From JAGXOF01 sp046545575 (GTDB taxonomy: Bacteria > Chloroflexota > Dehalococcoidia > SZUA-161 > SpSt-899), in contig JBKGZM010000011.1 in assembly GCA_046545575.1 (NCBI GenBank), positions 1 through 40,881 of the forward strand: a DNA stretch of 40,881 nt. The letters are read 5' to 3'. Below, in pieces: positions 18,627 to 26,785 of this stretch; position 1 is the stretch's first letter, and each line of letters begins with the position of its first letter. The position numbers were made by a program, and so were the translations under genes. The notes under the pieces were generated by a model. That model was not told where the DNA came from and did no database searches. It saw only the letters and a program-made list of their open reading frames with translations.

Positions 18627-18764
18627 TTATACGGTTAGCCGACGCCGGCCCTTAAGCCGCCTTCGACTTAGAACAGCACGTCCGCCCCGTGTACTCATTC
18701 TGTTTAGAAAGCCATGTCTTCGCTGTCGCCGAATCCTCTTTGGTTGATACGTTCTCTTTGGCAT
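18627..18764 (-). CDS. rpmH: Ribosomal protein bL34
   Basis: A short minus-strand frame of 45 codons translates to a highly basic protein beginning MPKRTYQPKRIRRQRRHGF. It continues with LNRMSTRGGRAVLSRRRLKGR, which matches the bL34 family along its full length. It lies directly before rnpA and 26 bases after a good promoter. No clear Shine-Dalgarno sequence precedes the ATG. It is the large-subunit protein located near the tunnel-side of 23S rRNA and usually shares regulation with rnpA. Confidence 0.97.
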   Translation of the reverse strand: MPKRTYQPKRIRRQRRHGFLNRMSTRGGRAVLSRRRLKGRRRLTV

Positions 18765-18790
18765 GATTCTACAACCGAAATACGTAGGGT

Positions 18791-18820
18791 ATTATACCTT
18801 TATGTAGTCTCCCTTGGCAA
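18791..18820 (-). promoter_or_regulatory. Promoter of the rpmH-rnpA-yidD-yidC-jag-ileS block
   Basis: On the minus strand TTGCCA (18815-18820), an 18-base spacer and a perfect TATAAT (18791-18796). Transcription would start near 18784, about 20 bases before the rpmH ATG. The -35 box and the spacer overlap the last codons and stop of the truncated metallo-hydrolase gene. Confidence 0.75.
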
Positions 18821-19069
18821 GGAGCTAGCAATGCCTTTGAATTCAATTCCCTTTGCTGTTGTGACACCTGTTTTCGTGACCACCTGTGGATTACCGTTGA
18901 CCGCTCCTGCGTGGTCTCCATGTTGATGGCTCCTGAGTACAACATCTGCTGTTTCCTGTATTGGATCATAGCTAAGGCCGCCGAAGTCCCCGTATGGGTC
19001 CGTGATGATCTTGGTGCCGTCATTGGCAGTGACGAGAAATGATGCGTGTCCGAGCCATTTGATCCTCAT
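18800..19069 (-). CDS. Truncated MBL-fold metallo-hydrolase (UlaG-like), probable gene remnant
   Basis: The first 85 residues match the N-terminal part of UlaG/YtnP-type metallo-beta-lactamase-fold hydrolases: MRIKWLGHASFLV, IITDPYGDFGGL, and the metal motif SHQHGDHAG (His48, His50, Asp52, His53). Relatives have about 210-250 residues with two more metal ligands; this frame stops at residue 89 after GIASSLPRETT. No continuation is found in other frames downstream, because the rpmH promoter and gene follow at once. It has a good GGAGGTG binding site. It is most likely a decayed gene cut off at its 3' side, and almost certainly not an active hydrolase. Confidence 0.75.
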   Translation of the reverse strand: MRIKWLGHASFLVTANDGTKIITDPYGDFGGLSYDPIQETADVVLRSHQHGDHAGAVNGNPQVVTKTGVTTAKGIEFKGIASSLPRETT

Positions 19070-19287
19070 CTTAACACCTCCACATTGGACCCCGAAGTTC
19101 CCGCAGAGTTTTTCTGATATCTAACTAATTCGTGTTGCATTGGCTCCAAGTTACAAATGATATCACGTAAGTTTAGACTTTTCAAAGTAGATACCGGGAA
19201 AAGAGCTTCTGAAGCGAGTGAGCCAGAAGCAAGGAAGATCCCCAAAACCACCTCCACTACCACAAAGAGACTGAAATATAAATAGTG

Positions 19288-19315
19288 GAATAGCGTTCAG
19301 CGGTCAGGATTCAGC
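19288..19315 (-). repeat. Four degenerate heptamer repeats (GCTGANN type)
   Basis: On the plus strand four consecutive 7-mers read gaatagc, gttcagc, ggtcagg, attcagc, i.e. NNTCAGC with changes in the first and third units. On the minus strand this is GCTGAAT-CCTGACC-GCTGAAC-GCTATTC. It lies in the 271-base gap (19070-19340) between the DUF349-like gene and the truncated hydrolase. That gap otherwise holds only a weak 65-codon frame (19066-19263). Confidence 0.5.
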
Positions 19316-19383
19316 ATGATAAAATTTGTATCCCTTTTCATTATGATTCCTGAGTACTGCCCTCTGAGTTTTGAACGCTATTC
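19288..19383. repeat. 11-bp perfect inverted repeat around the 3' end of the DUF349-like gene
   Basis: GAATAGCGTTC (19288-19298) is exactly complementary to GAACGCTATTC (19373-19383), separated by 74 bases; inside, TCAGGA and TCCTGA can pair too. The right arm lies within the last codons of the coiled-coil gene. As RNA it would fold into a long stem-loop at the end of that transcript. Confidence 0.5.
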
Positions 19384-20444
19384 TGATCGGCTGTTTGCTG
19401 GCCTAGCTTGTTCTTCGCTTCCTCTATCCTTTCCTCCAACTGCCTGTTTTCCCGCTCGATATCCCGGATTTTGCGGCGTTTCTCAGCTATCTGGGTCCGC
19501 AGCTTATCGCCATATTCCTTCGATCTTGACCCGTGTATTGCCTCTTTGAGTTTCTCCACCTCATCTTGGAGTTTTGAATGAGTTTCCTCGTTTTCCCGAA
19601 GCTGGTTTGCGAGCTCTTGAACCTCGTTCTGTTTCTGATTAAGCCACTCTTCCTGTTTCTTTCGCCTTTTCTCGCGAATCTCATTTACCCTTCCGATAGC
19701 TGTATCCCAGGCCTGGCTGAGAAGTGTCTTCATTTCATCGCGCTGAGTTTTGCTGAGCGCTATCTCTTTGAGGCGACTTTGAGCTGCTTTCACCATCTCC
19801 AGGGCTTCATAGGGATTGCGGCCATTGGCCTCTTCGAGGGCTGCCTTTGCATCCTTTTCTATTTGTTCGTAGTTGCTGTCCCATATCGCTTGCCTTCGAG
19901 AATGTATCGTGTCATTTACCTCTCTCCATTTATCCCAACAAACCTGCCGGTCTCTCCTCATAAGCGCCCATGTGTGAGGAGAGGAAGCTTCATCATCTGC
20001 GCTAGCACTTTGATCATCTGGCTTGCCTTTAAGGAGGGACAGTGCTTCCTTAAGGTATGACTGTGCCTGGGACAGTGTTTGAATGTCGTCAGGAGCGGAC
20101 TCAGCCACAGAAGCGGCCTCCGCAATCTTCTGCTCTATGAGCTGCCGTTTCTGAGTTGACTGTGACTTGCGAGCTTCCAGCTGCTTGGCTTCCCTTTTTT
20201 TGACTTCGTCACAGATGCGGAGATACTGATCCCAGAGGCGATCTTTATCTTGCTGTGGCAAAGGAGTTAGAGAGTCGAACAACTCTGCCAACTCATTGGC
20301 CTCGGCCCAAAACTCCTGATATTGGAATCCGCCAGGGCCACCATGATTAGAGGAGAGATTTTCTAACTTGCTTTCCAGTGTCTCAACGTTTGACTTCTCG
20401 CGCTCAAGCCACTCTGCCCATTCTTTGGCCATCAACTCGCTCAT
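19341..20444 (-). CDS. Coiled-coil protein with DUF349-like repeats
   Basis: 367 residues, soluble, very rich in Glu, Lys, Gln and Arg. Three segments resemble the DUF349 pattern of a Trp-containing helix followed by a charged helix: DRLWDQYLRICDEVKKRE (about 67-84), CWDKWREVNDTIHSRRQ (about 170-186) and LLSQAWDTAIGRVNEIREKR (about 243-262). The C-terminal third is a long coiled coil (VQELANQLREN..., RKIRDIERENRQLEERIEEA) ending in a Gln/Ser-rich tail. There is no signal peptide. It starts 24 bases after pepA with GGGGGAG ahead of the ATG, so the two are probably co-transcribed. The function is unknown; DUF349 proteins in other bacteria are linked to ribosome or stress functions only loosely. 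Confidence 0.7.
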   Translation of the reverse strand: MSELMAKEWAEWLEREKSNVETLESKLENLSSNHGGPGGFQYQEFWAEANELAELFDSLTPLPQQDKDRLWDQYLRICDEVKKREAKQLEARKSQSTQKRQLIEQKIAEAASVAESAPDDIQTLSQAQSYLKEALSLLKGKPDDQSASADDEASSPHTWALMRRDRQVCWDKWREVNDTIHSRRQAIWDSNYEQIEKDAKAALEEANGRNPYEALEMVKAAQSRLKEIALSKTQRDEMKTLLSQAWDTAIGRVNEIREKRRKKQEEWLNQKQNEVQELANQLRENEETHSKLQDEVEKLKEAIHGSRSKEYGDKLRTQIAEKRRKIRDIERENRQLEERIEEAKNKLGQQTADQNSVQNSEGSTQES

Positions 20445-20468
20445 CTTCTCATCTCCCCCGATAAGTAT

Positions 20469-21977
20469 TCAACTTTCAGTAACCGATAGAGTGAAGTTCA
20501 CAAGGGTTCTGACAGGAATGCCTGTAGCTCCCTTTGGTAGATATCCCCGCTCTTTGTTGGATAGGAATGTTCCTGCGATATCCAGGTGAGCCCAGGGGGT
20601 ATCCCCTGCGAACTCGGCCAGGAACTTCGCCGCTGTAATAGCTCCACCGCCTCTGCCCTTATCCCCTGTGTTCTTTATGTCAGCGATCTCGCTTTTGATC
20701 AGTTCGCCATATTCTTCATACATCGGCATTTGCCAACTTTTCTCCCCCGCTTCCTCTCCAGCACGTAGTATCCTCGCGGAAACGTCCTGGTCATTGCTGA
20801 AGACACCGCTGCATATATCGGCCAGGGCGATCACGCAAGCACCGGTCAGCGTAGCGACATCGAGAATGGGGGAAAGTTCAAGCTTATTTGCGTAGCTCAA
20901 GGCATCAGCCAGTATAAGTCGTCCTTCCGCATCGGTGTTTAAAACCTCAATGGTTTTCCCATTTGAGACCCTGAGAATGTCTCCGGGCTTAAGGGCATTG
21001 CCACTGGGGAGATTCTCTGTGGCGGGTATCAATCCGGTGACGTTCACTTTAGGCTCCAACTCGCCGAGAGCGCGCATGGTAGCGATAACGGAAGCGCCGC
21101 CAGCCATATCCCCTTTCATCTCGTCCATCTTTTCCGATGGTTTAATCGATATGCCCCCGGAATCGAATGTGATTCCTTTGCCGACAAAGCCGATAGCTTT
21201 GTCGGAACTTTCATCTCCACGGTAGGTCAGGATGATGAATTTGGGTGGCTGCGAACTCCCTTGAGCTACCCCTAACAGTGCGCCCATCCCCTGCTTTTCC
21301 ATATCCTCCCGCTCCAGAACCTCGAGTCCCAATCCCCAGGTTTCGGCAACTTCTCTGGCTCTCTCAGCCATGTGGGTAGGCGTCATGAAATTGGCAGGCT
21401 GGTTAACCATGTCACGGGCAAGGATGGCCGATTCCGCCATTATCCTGCCTTTTGTGATACTCGCTTCAAGGGCAGGGATTTTGCTTTCCTCCCGCTCTAC
21501 CAGTGATAGCTTGTCTATATCTCCGTACTCGGGGTCTTTGGTAATGTACTGACGGAAGGTGTAGAGGCCCAAAAGAGCTCCTTCTGTGATTGCCTGTGCC
21601 GACTTCTCAGGGCCAATGCCGCCTGCCCCAGCACCATGAAGGATTGTGGCTACTCGTCGTGCCTCTGCCTTGCGCAGCATTCTGCATACCGTACTCGTGA
21701 CGCTCCTGACTTTGTCAAGGTTAAAGTCTTCCTGCTTGCCCAGGCCTACCACTACCACTGTCTCGGGTTTTATCTTCCCCAAGGTGTGGATCTGTGTGAC
21801 CTCGTTCAGCTTGCCCTTGATTTCGCCACGGCTGATCAATCTGGAGATAGCCCCATCAAGGGCCTTATCTACTGCTCCTGTGGCACCGCCGGGGGACTTT
21901 ACCCCTTCGAAGAGGTTCACGATAATGGCATCGACGGCAAGCTCTGTTATATCTCCCGCTACAACCTTTATTTCCAA
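20469..21977 (-). CDS. pepA: Leucyl (cytosol) aminopeptidase, M17 family
   Basis: Two-metal hexameric aminopeptidase releasing N-terminal residues from peptides; E. coli PepA also binds DNA. The C-terminal catalytic domain carries the metal and catalytic residues: GKGITFDSGG (Lys, Asp), EMKGDMAGG (Asp) and the signature NTDAEGRLILADAL (Asp, Glu and Arg). The N-terminal macro-like domain starts MEIKVVAGDITELAVDAIIVN. At 502 residues it has full length. I accept TTG at 21977 because GAGGTG lies eight bases upstream. It follows purH but has its own possible promoter. Confidence 0.96.
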   Translation of the reverse strand: MEIKVVAGDITELAVDAIIVNLFEGVKSPGGATGAVDKALDGAISRLISRGEIKGKLNEVTQIHTLGKIKPETVVVVGLGKQEDFNLDKVRSVTSTVCRMLRKAEARRVATILHGAGAGGIGPEKSAQAITEGALLGLYTFRQYITKDPEYGDIDKLSLVEREESKIPALEASITKGRIMAESAILARDMVNQPANFMTPTHMAERAREVAETWGLGLEVLEREDMEKQGMGALLGVAQGSSQPPKFIILTYRGDESSDKAIGFVGKGITFDSGGISIKPSEKMDEMKGDMAGGASVIATMRALGELEPKVNVTGLIPATENLPSGNALKPGDILRVSNGKTIEVLNTDAEGRLILADALSYANKLELSPILDVATLTGACVIALADICSGVFSNDQDVSARILRAGEEAGEKSWQMPMYEEYGELIKSEIADIKNTGDKGRGGGAITAAKFLAEFAGDTPWAHLDIAGTFLSNKERGYLPKGATGIPVRTLVNFTLSVTES

Positions 21978-22060
21978 GATTTCATCACCTCATTATGGTT
22001 GCCATGTAAGTATCAGGGTATTCGTGTCAGGGTTAAAGATGAACAGAATATCCGTTCCCT

Positions 22061-22090
22061 AGTATAATGCACTTGTTGGGCTATGAGCAA
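22061..22090 (-). promoter_or_regulatory. Possible promoter of pepA
   Basis: On the minus strand TTGCTC (22085-22090), an 18-base spacer and TATACT (22061-22066), immediately downstream of the purH stop. The leader to the TTG start would be about 77 bases. The -35 box matches only in part. Confidence 0.4.
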
Positions 22091-22093
22091 ATG

Positions 22094-23632
22094 CTAGTGT
22101 TTAAAGTGCCTCGTTCCGGTGAAGACCATGGCCAGATTGTGTTTGTTGGCTGCCTCGATTACCTGATCATCCCTTATCGATCCGCCAGGTTGTATTACGG
22201 CGGTAGCCCCGGCATCGGCTGCTGCCTCAACGCCGTCGGGGAAGGGGAACATGGCATCAGAGGCCAGAACGCTACCTTTGGCCTCATCTCCGGCTTTCTT
22301 TACGGATATCTTAACGCTGTCCACACGGCTTGGCTGCCCTGCTCCCATTCCTAATAGAGTGGGTCCTTTGGCAAGTACGATTGCATTAGATTTCACATGT
22401 TTGGCCGCTTTCCAAGCAAAAGTCAGGGATTGCATTTCCTCTTGGGTCGGCTCACGTTTGGTGACAACCTTCCAGGTCTTTGGATCTTCTTTGGAAGTGT
22501 CGGCTGTCTGAACAAGTAGTCCGCCTCCGACGCGCCGGAAGTCAAGCGGGGTGATGTCATCGGTCACATCGAGCGGTCCCATATCCAGTATTCGCAGGTC
22601 CTTTTTGCCCTCGAGCGTTGCTAGGGCGTTTTCTTCATATCCGGGGGCTATAACGATTTCATAGAATGTCTTGACGATTTCCTCGGCCATAGGGGAATCG
22701 ACTGGCCTGTTGACGGCCACGATTCCTCCGAAGGCTGATACAGGGTCGCCGGAGAGCGCACGCCTGTATGCCTCAGCAAGGTCCGGGTGAGAAGCGAGTC
22801 CGCACGGGTTGGTGTGTTTGATAATGGCAACTGTAGCATCATCGAACTCGGTTGCTGCACCCCATGCGGCGTCGGCGTCGAGTATGTTGTTGAAAGAGAG
22901 TTCCTTCCCCCAGAGCTGCTTTGCCCCCGCGATTTTGTTTTGACTGGTGGCACCTGACCGTTCTTCTCTATAGAATGCTGCGGACTGGTGCGGGTTCTCG
23001 CCGTAACGCAGACCAAGTTGCTTTTTCAAGGCAATTGTCATATTTTCGGGAAAGTCGGTCTCTCCCTGCCGCAGATACTGGGCGATGGCGGTGTCGTACA
23101 TTGCTACGTGCTGGAATGCCTTCTGGGCAAGAGTCTTCCGTTCATCGTGGCTTACATCTCCTGAGCGCAGTTTCTCCAGCACCGAATCATAGTCGCGCGG
23201 GTCCACAATGATCAGTACATTGGGGAAATTCTTGGCCGCTGCCCGGACCATCGTCGGGCCTCCGATATCTATATTCTCCAGGGCCTCGTCCAACGTGACC
23301 TCTGGCCTGGCCACGGTTTCCACGAAGGGGTAGAGATTAACCACTACCATATCAATCAGGCCTATCTGGTTCTTGTCCAGTTCATCCATGTCGCTCGGAA
23401 GCTGGCGTCGCGCAAGGATGCCACCATGAACCATCGGGTGAAGCGTTTTGACGCGCCCATCGAGGATCTCGGGGAATCCGGTGAGTTCAGTTATTGCGCG
23501 TACCGGTACCCCTGCCTCCAGTAAAGCTTTCTTCGTACCCCCTGTGCTGAACAACTCAATCCCCAAATCCGCAAGCCCTTTGGCGAAATCACTGATCCCT
23601 GTCTTGTCCGAAACGCTCAAAATCGCTCTCAT
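22094..23632 (-). CDS. purH: Bifunctional AICAR transformylase / IMP cyclohydrolase
   Basis: Catalyses the last two steps of de novo IMP synthesis: formylation of AICAR with 10-formyl-THF and ring closure. The N-terminal cyclohydrolase (MGS-like) domain starts MRAILSVSDKTGISDFAKGL and includes LFSTGGTKKALLEAGV and DGRVKTLHPMVHGGIL. The transformylase part has RYGENPHQSAAFY and the catalytic KHTNPCG. The C terminus GTRHFKH is typical. 512 residues, full length. AGGAGG precedes the ATG by about ten bases. Formyl-THF ties it to the same folate pool as MetVF. No other purine gene is in the window. Confidence 0.97.
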   Translation of the reverse strand: MRAILSVSDKTGISDFAKGLADLGIELFSTGGTKKALLEAGVPVRAITELTGFPEILDGRVKTLHPMVHGGILARRQLPSDMDELDKNQIGLIDMVVVNLYPFVETVARPEVTLDEALENIDIGGPTMVRAAAKNFPNVLIIVDPRDYDSVLEKLRSGDVSHDERKTLAQKAFQHVAMYDTAIAQYLRQGETDFPENMTIALKKQLGLRYGENPHQSAAFYREERSGATSQNKIAGAKQLWGKELSFNNILDADAAWGAATEFDDATVAIIKHTNPCGLASHPDLAEAYRRALSGDPVSAFGGIVAVNRPVDSPMAEEIVKTFYEIVIAPGYEENALATLEGKKDLRILDMGPLDVTDDITPLDFRRVGGGLLVQTADTSKEDPKTWKVVTKREPTQEEMQSLTFAWKAAKHVKSNAIVLAKGPTLLGMGAGQPSRVDSVKISVKKAGDEAKGSVLASDAMFPFPDGVEAAADAGATAVIQPGGSIRDDQVIEAANKHNLAMVFTGTRHFKH

Positions 23633-23759
23633 TTGAATATATCCTCCTGTCAGATAAAGTTCCCATTCTCCATAGCACCAACCATTACCTGTCTCCCATA
23701 CTGGTACTTTGCTCGCAGGTTAATGGTGATACTCTCCGCGGCGGTAAGGGGATTAGAAG

Positions 23760-24785
23760 CTACAACTGATGCGCTTTCTTTACCCTTTCCATGATGTCGT
23801 TTACCGAGGCAGGCTTCTTCGAATGTCCAGACCTCCCCAGAGGGTCCTCAATTTCGGGATTGTCCAGAAGAGTGTCAAACGCGGCTTTAACCCCGTAAGA
23901 AAGCGCTTGAAGATTATATCCCCCTTCCAGGGTGAAGACTATCTTTCCCTCGCAAAGCTCATCGGCAATATCTTTTATCGCTTTTGTAATAGCAGCAAAG
24001 CCAGTGACGCTTACTTCCATCATTCCAATTGGGTCGTTCCAGTGTGGATCGTAGCCGGCGGAAACCAGGATTAATTGGGGCTGGAACCTACGGGCAACCG
24101 TTGGTAATATGCCTTGGTATATCTGTTGATAGACTTCATCGCCGCAGCTGGCAGGTAGTGGAACGTTTACTGTGGCGCCCTTTCCGTCTCCGCTTCCGGT
24201 CTCGTCGACCGCACCAGTTCCTGGATAGAACGGATACTGATGGGTTGAGAAGTAAAGCACACTGGGGTCATTATAGAAGGATTCCTGGGTGCCATTTCCG
24301 TGATGTATATCGAAGTCAGCGATAAGGACTCTGTCAATACCTTGCTGCTGGGCATACTTGGTAGCGATGGCTATATTGTTGAACAGGCAAAAGCCCATTG
24401 CTCTCCGGTGCGTTGCGTGATGTCCGGGAGGTCTTACGAGGGCAAATGCTGAATTCACCTCACTGTTTAGAACTGCTTCCACCGCTTTTATCAATCCTCC
24501 TGCGGCATAAAGCGCCGCATCATAAGAGCCCGCGGATGCCACAGTATCTCCGTCCAGCCACCCACCATCTTCTGCGCATGATTTTACCCTGCTTATATGA
24601 TCCTGAGAGTGTATGGTCAAAAGCTCGTCCTGTGTGGCCATTCTGGGGTTAATGCTGGTTAGCTGCTTTGAAAGCCCCGATTTTTCGAGGACGTCCATGA
24701 TCGCCACAAGCCTTTGCTTGTTCTCTGGGTGGCTTCCGGTGTCATGCTGAAGGTATATTGGATCGTAAATTATCCCGACACTCAT
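23760..24785 (-). CDS. Histone deacetylase family protein (AcuC-like / class II HDAC-like)
   Basis: Zinc amidohydrolase of the HDAC superfamily. Bacterial members deacetylate protein lysines (AcuC acts on acetyl-CoA synthetase), polyamines or small amides; the substrate here is unknown. Numbered from the upstream ATG at 24788, all catalytic parts are present: tandem His 123-124 in RPPGHHA, zinc ligands Asp160 and His162 in ADFDIHHGNGT, Asp247 in SAGYDPHWNDP, and the transition-state Tyr in LEGGYN. About 341 residues, full length. Two ATGs are adjacent (24788 and 24785); the second has the better spacing to GGAG. The gene follows atpC by 80 bases with no visible terminator, so it could be read through from the ATP synthase operon. 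Confidence 0.92.
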   Translation of the reverse strand: MSVGIIYDPIYLQHDTGSHPENKQRLVAIMDVLEKSGLSKQLTSINPRMATQDELLTIHSQDHISRVKSCAEDGGWLDGDTVASAGSYDAALYAAGGLIKAVEAVLNSEVNSAFALVRPPGHHATHRRAMGFCLFNNIAIATKYAQQQGIDRVLIADFDIHHGNGTQESFYNDPSVLYFSTHQYPFYPGTGAVDETGSGDGKGATVNVPLPASCGDEVYQQIYQGILPTVARRFQPQLILVSAGYDPHWNDPIGMMEVSVTGFAAITKAIKDIADELCEGKIVFTLEGGYNLQALSYGVKAAFDTLLDNPEIEDPLGRSGHSKKPASVNDIMERVKKAHQL

Positions 24786-24865
24786 CATTCACTCCAGTTA
24801 TGCAAGAGCACTTACTCTTGTGGGTCTAATCAAGAAGAATAAATAAACGCGATGGACTCAACAAA

Positions 24866-25288
24866 CTAGCTAGTCTGGGCCCTTCTTCTTCTCCTTCTCT
24901 CAGCCACTTTGAGACGGGTTACGGAGCGTCGGAGGGCTGCCTCAGCACGGGCGGAGTCCAGATCAGCAGGCATGGATTCCAACCACTGCTCAGCCCGTTT
25001 CCTGGCCTCCTCTGCTCTGGCAGCATCGATTTCGTCGGCGCGTTCAGCGGTGTCTGCCAGAATCGTTACCTTGTTGGCCATCATCTCCATGAACCCTCCG
25101 CTCACGAACATAAAACTTTCCTGCCCATCCTTGCGCACCATCATCTCACCGGGTTGAAGCATGGTCATGAGGGGCGCATGATTGGGGAGAATGGCTAACT
25201 GGCCCTCCGTTCCCGGCGCAACCACGACATCTACCTCATCTGAGTAGACAACTCGCTCTGCGGTAACGATATCGAAGTTCAATTTCAT
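24866..25288 (-). CDS. atpC: F1 ATP synthase subunit epsilon
   Basis: Central-stalk subunit that couples rotation and can inhibit hydrolysis. The N-terminal beta-sandwich is clear (NFDIVTAERVVYSDEVDVVV, GTEGQLAILPNHAPLM, FVSGGFMEMMANKVTILADTAER). It is followed by a helical C-terminal domain ending in a strongly basic stretch (ERRRRRRA). At 140 residues it has normal length. It starts 24 bases after atpD and is the last structural gene of the operon. Confidence 0.96.
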   Translation of the reverse strand: MKLNFDIVTAERVVYSDEVDVVVAPGTEGQLAILPNHAPLMTMLQPGEMMVRKDGQESFMFVSGGFMEMMANKVTILADTAERADEIDAARAEEARKRAEQWLESMPADLDSARAEAALRRSVTRLKVAERRRRRRAQTS

Positions 25289-25312
25289 TTTTCTTGGCTC
25301 ATTGCAATGATA

Positions 25313-26695
25313 TTATAACGTCTTTGCCTTCTCTACTGCCTCATCGATTGTTCCGACCATGTAGAATGCCTGTTCAGGCAGCTCATCGTGTTGGCCTTCC
25401 AGTATCTCTTTGAAGCCCCGCACTGTTTCCTTGACCGGTACATATTTACCCGATCTGCCTGTAAAGGTCTCGGCAACAAACATCGGCTGCGACAGAAATC
25501 TCTGTATTCTTCGAGCCCTGGATACTGTGATCTTATCTTCGTCGGAAAGTTCCTCAAAGCCGAGGATGGCGATAATATCCTGAAGTTCCTTGTATCTCTG
25601 TAGCACGCGCTGAATGCCCTGAGCTGTGTCGTAATGGTCCTGCCCCACTACCTGGGGGTCGAGTATGCGGGATGTGGATGCCAGCGGGTCAACAGCCGGA
25701 TATAAACCCTGCTCAGCGATCGCACGGTCCAGAGAGATCACAGCATCGAGGTGTCCGAATGTGGTAACGATGCCCGGATCGGTATAGTCATCAGCCGGGA
25801 CGTATATAGCCTGGAAGGAGGTAATAGAGCCCTTATCGGTCGAGGTAATACGCTCCTCAAGGTCTCCCATGTCGGTGGATAGAGTTGGCTGGTATCCCAC
25901 TGCTGACGGCATACGCCCTAACAGGGCTGATACCTCCATCCCTGCCAGGATGTAGCGGTAGATATTGTCTATGAACATGAGTACATCCTGGCCCTGGTCG
26001 CGGAAGTACTCTGCCATTGTAAGTCCGGTAAGTGCAATGCGAAAGCGGACGCCGGGAGGCTCGTTCATCTGCCCGAACACCATCATTGTCTTGCTCAACA
26101 CGCCGGACTCCTTCATCTCATTCCAGAGATCGTTGCCCTCGCGGGACCTTTCGCCTACTCCTGCGAAGACGGAGTATCCACCGTGCTCTGTCGCGATATT
26201 GCGAATAAGTTCCATAATGATAACGGTCTTACCAACCCCAGCTCCGCCGTAAGCACCTATTTTCCCTCCTCTGGTAAATGGGGTCATCAGGTCAATTACT
26301 TTGAGCCCGGTCTCCAACATTTCAGTGGAGGTGGATTGTTCCTGGAGAGAGGGGGGTGGGCGGTGAATTGGCCATTTTTCCTCTGCTTCCACAGGTCCCA
26401 GATTATCTATCGCTTCTCCCTCAACGTTGAAAAGGCGGCCCAGTGTTTTCTCACCCACCGGAACAGCGATCGATGTGCCGAGGTCAATTGCCTCCATTCC
26501 CCGTTGCAGGCCATCGGTAGGGGACAGAGCCACGCAGCGTACCCAGTTGTTGCCTACATGCTGTTGGACTTCCAATACGAGCCTCTGGTCGTCCATCGGG
26601 ATTTCTATCGCGTTTAAAAGCGTTGGCAATTCCTCTGGAGGGAATTCCACATCCACCACTGTTCCCATTATCTGTGCCACTCTTCCTTTTCCCAT
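25313..26695 (-). CDS. atpD: F1 ATP synthase subunit beta
   Basis: Catalytic subunit of F1. Visible are the P-loop GGAGVGKTV, GERSREGNDLWNEM (with the catalytic Glu in the GERSREG region), ALLGRMPSAVGYQPTL, and the Walker B stretch VLMFIDNIYRY. The N terminus GRVAQIMGTVVDVEFP is typical. 460 residues, full length. GAGGTG precedes the ATG. Unusually, it is separated from atpG by a universal stress protein gene rather than following it directly. The adenine-specific YVPADDYTDP motif is intact. Confidence 0.98.
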   Translation of the reverse strand: MGKGRVAQIMGTVVDVEFPPEELPTLLNAIEIPMDDQRLVLEVQQHVGNNWVRCVALSPTDGLQRGMEAIDLGTSIAVPVGEKTLGRLFNVEGEAIDNLGPVEAEEKWPIHRPPPSLQEQSTSTEMLETGLKVIDLMTPFTRGGKIGAYGGAGVGKTVIIMELIRNIATEHGGYSVFAGVGERSREGNDLWNEMKESGVLSKTMMVFGQMNEPPGVRFRIALTGLTMAEYFRDQGQDVLMFIDNIYRYILAGMEVSALLGRMPSAVGYQPTLSTDMGDLEERITSTDKGSITSFQAIYVPADDYTDPGIVTTFGHLDAVISLDRAIAEQGLYPAVDPLASTSRILDPQVVGQDHYDTAQGIQRVLQRYKELQDIIAILGFEELSDEDKITVSRARRIQRFLSQPMFVAETFTGRSGKYVPVKETVRGFKEILEGQHDELPEQAFYMVGTIDEAVEKAKTL

Positions 26696-26785
26696 TGGTT
26701 TTTCACCTCACTTAGTTTGCGGATTGTAGCTCATCCATCTATTGCCCGAACTTCCACTGCTATCGCTATCTAAAGCAAAGATTCA

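Noticed and set aside
19066..19263. A 65-codon minus-strand frame overlapping the truncated hydrolase start by four bases
   Set aside because: GTG start without a convincing ribosome binding site, no recognisable motif, low-complexity beginning; the four-base overlap is tempting but not enough to call a gene.
18765..19340. Possible replication origin near rpmH
   Set aside because: rpmH-rnpA often neighbours dnaA and oriC, but no dnaA gene and no cluster of TTATCCACA-like boxes is present; the one similar stretch lies in the hydrolase coding sequence.
23633..23759. Promoter or riboswitch in front of purH
   Set aside because: Only a weak TTGGTG/TTATCT pair was found and no purine riboswitch core; nothing supportable beyond the ribosome binding site.
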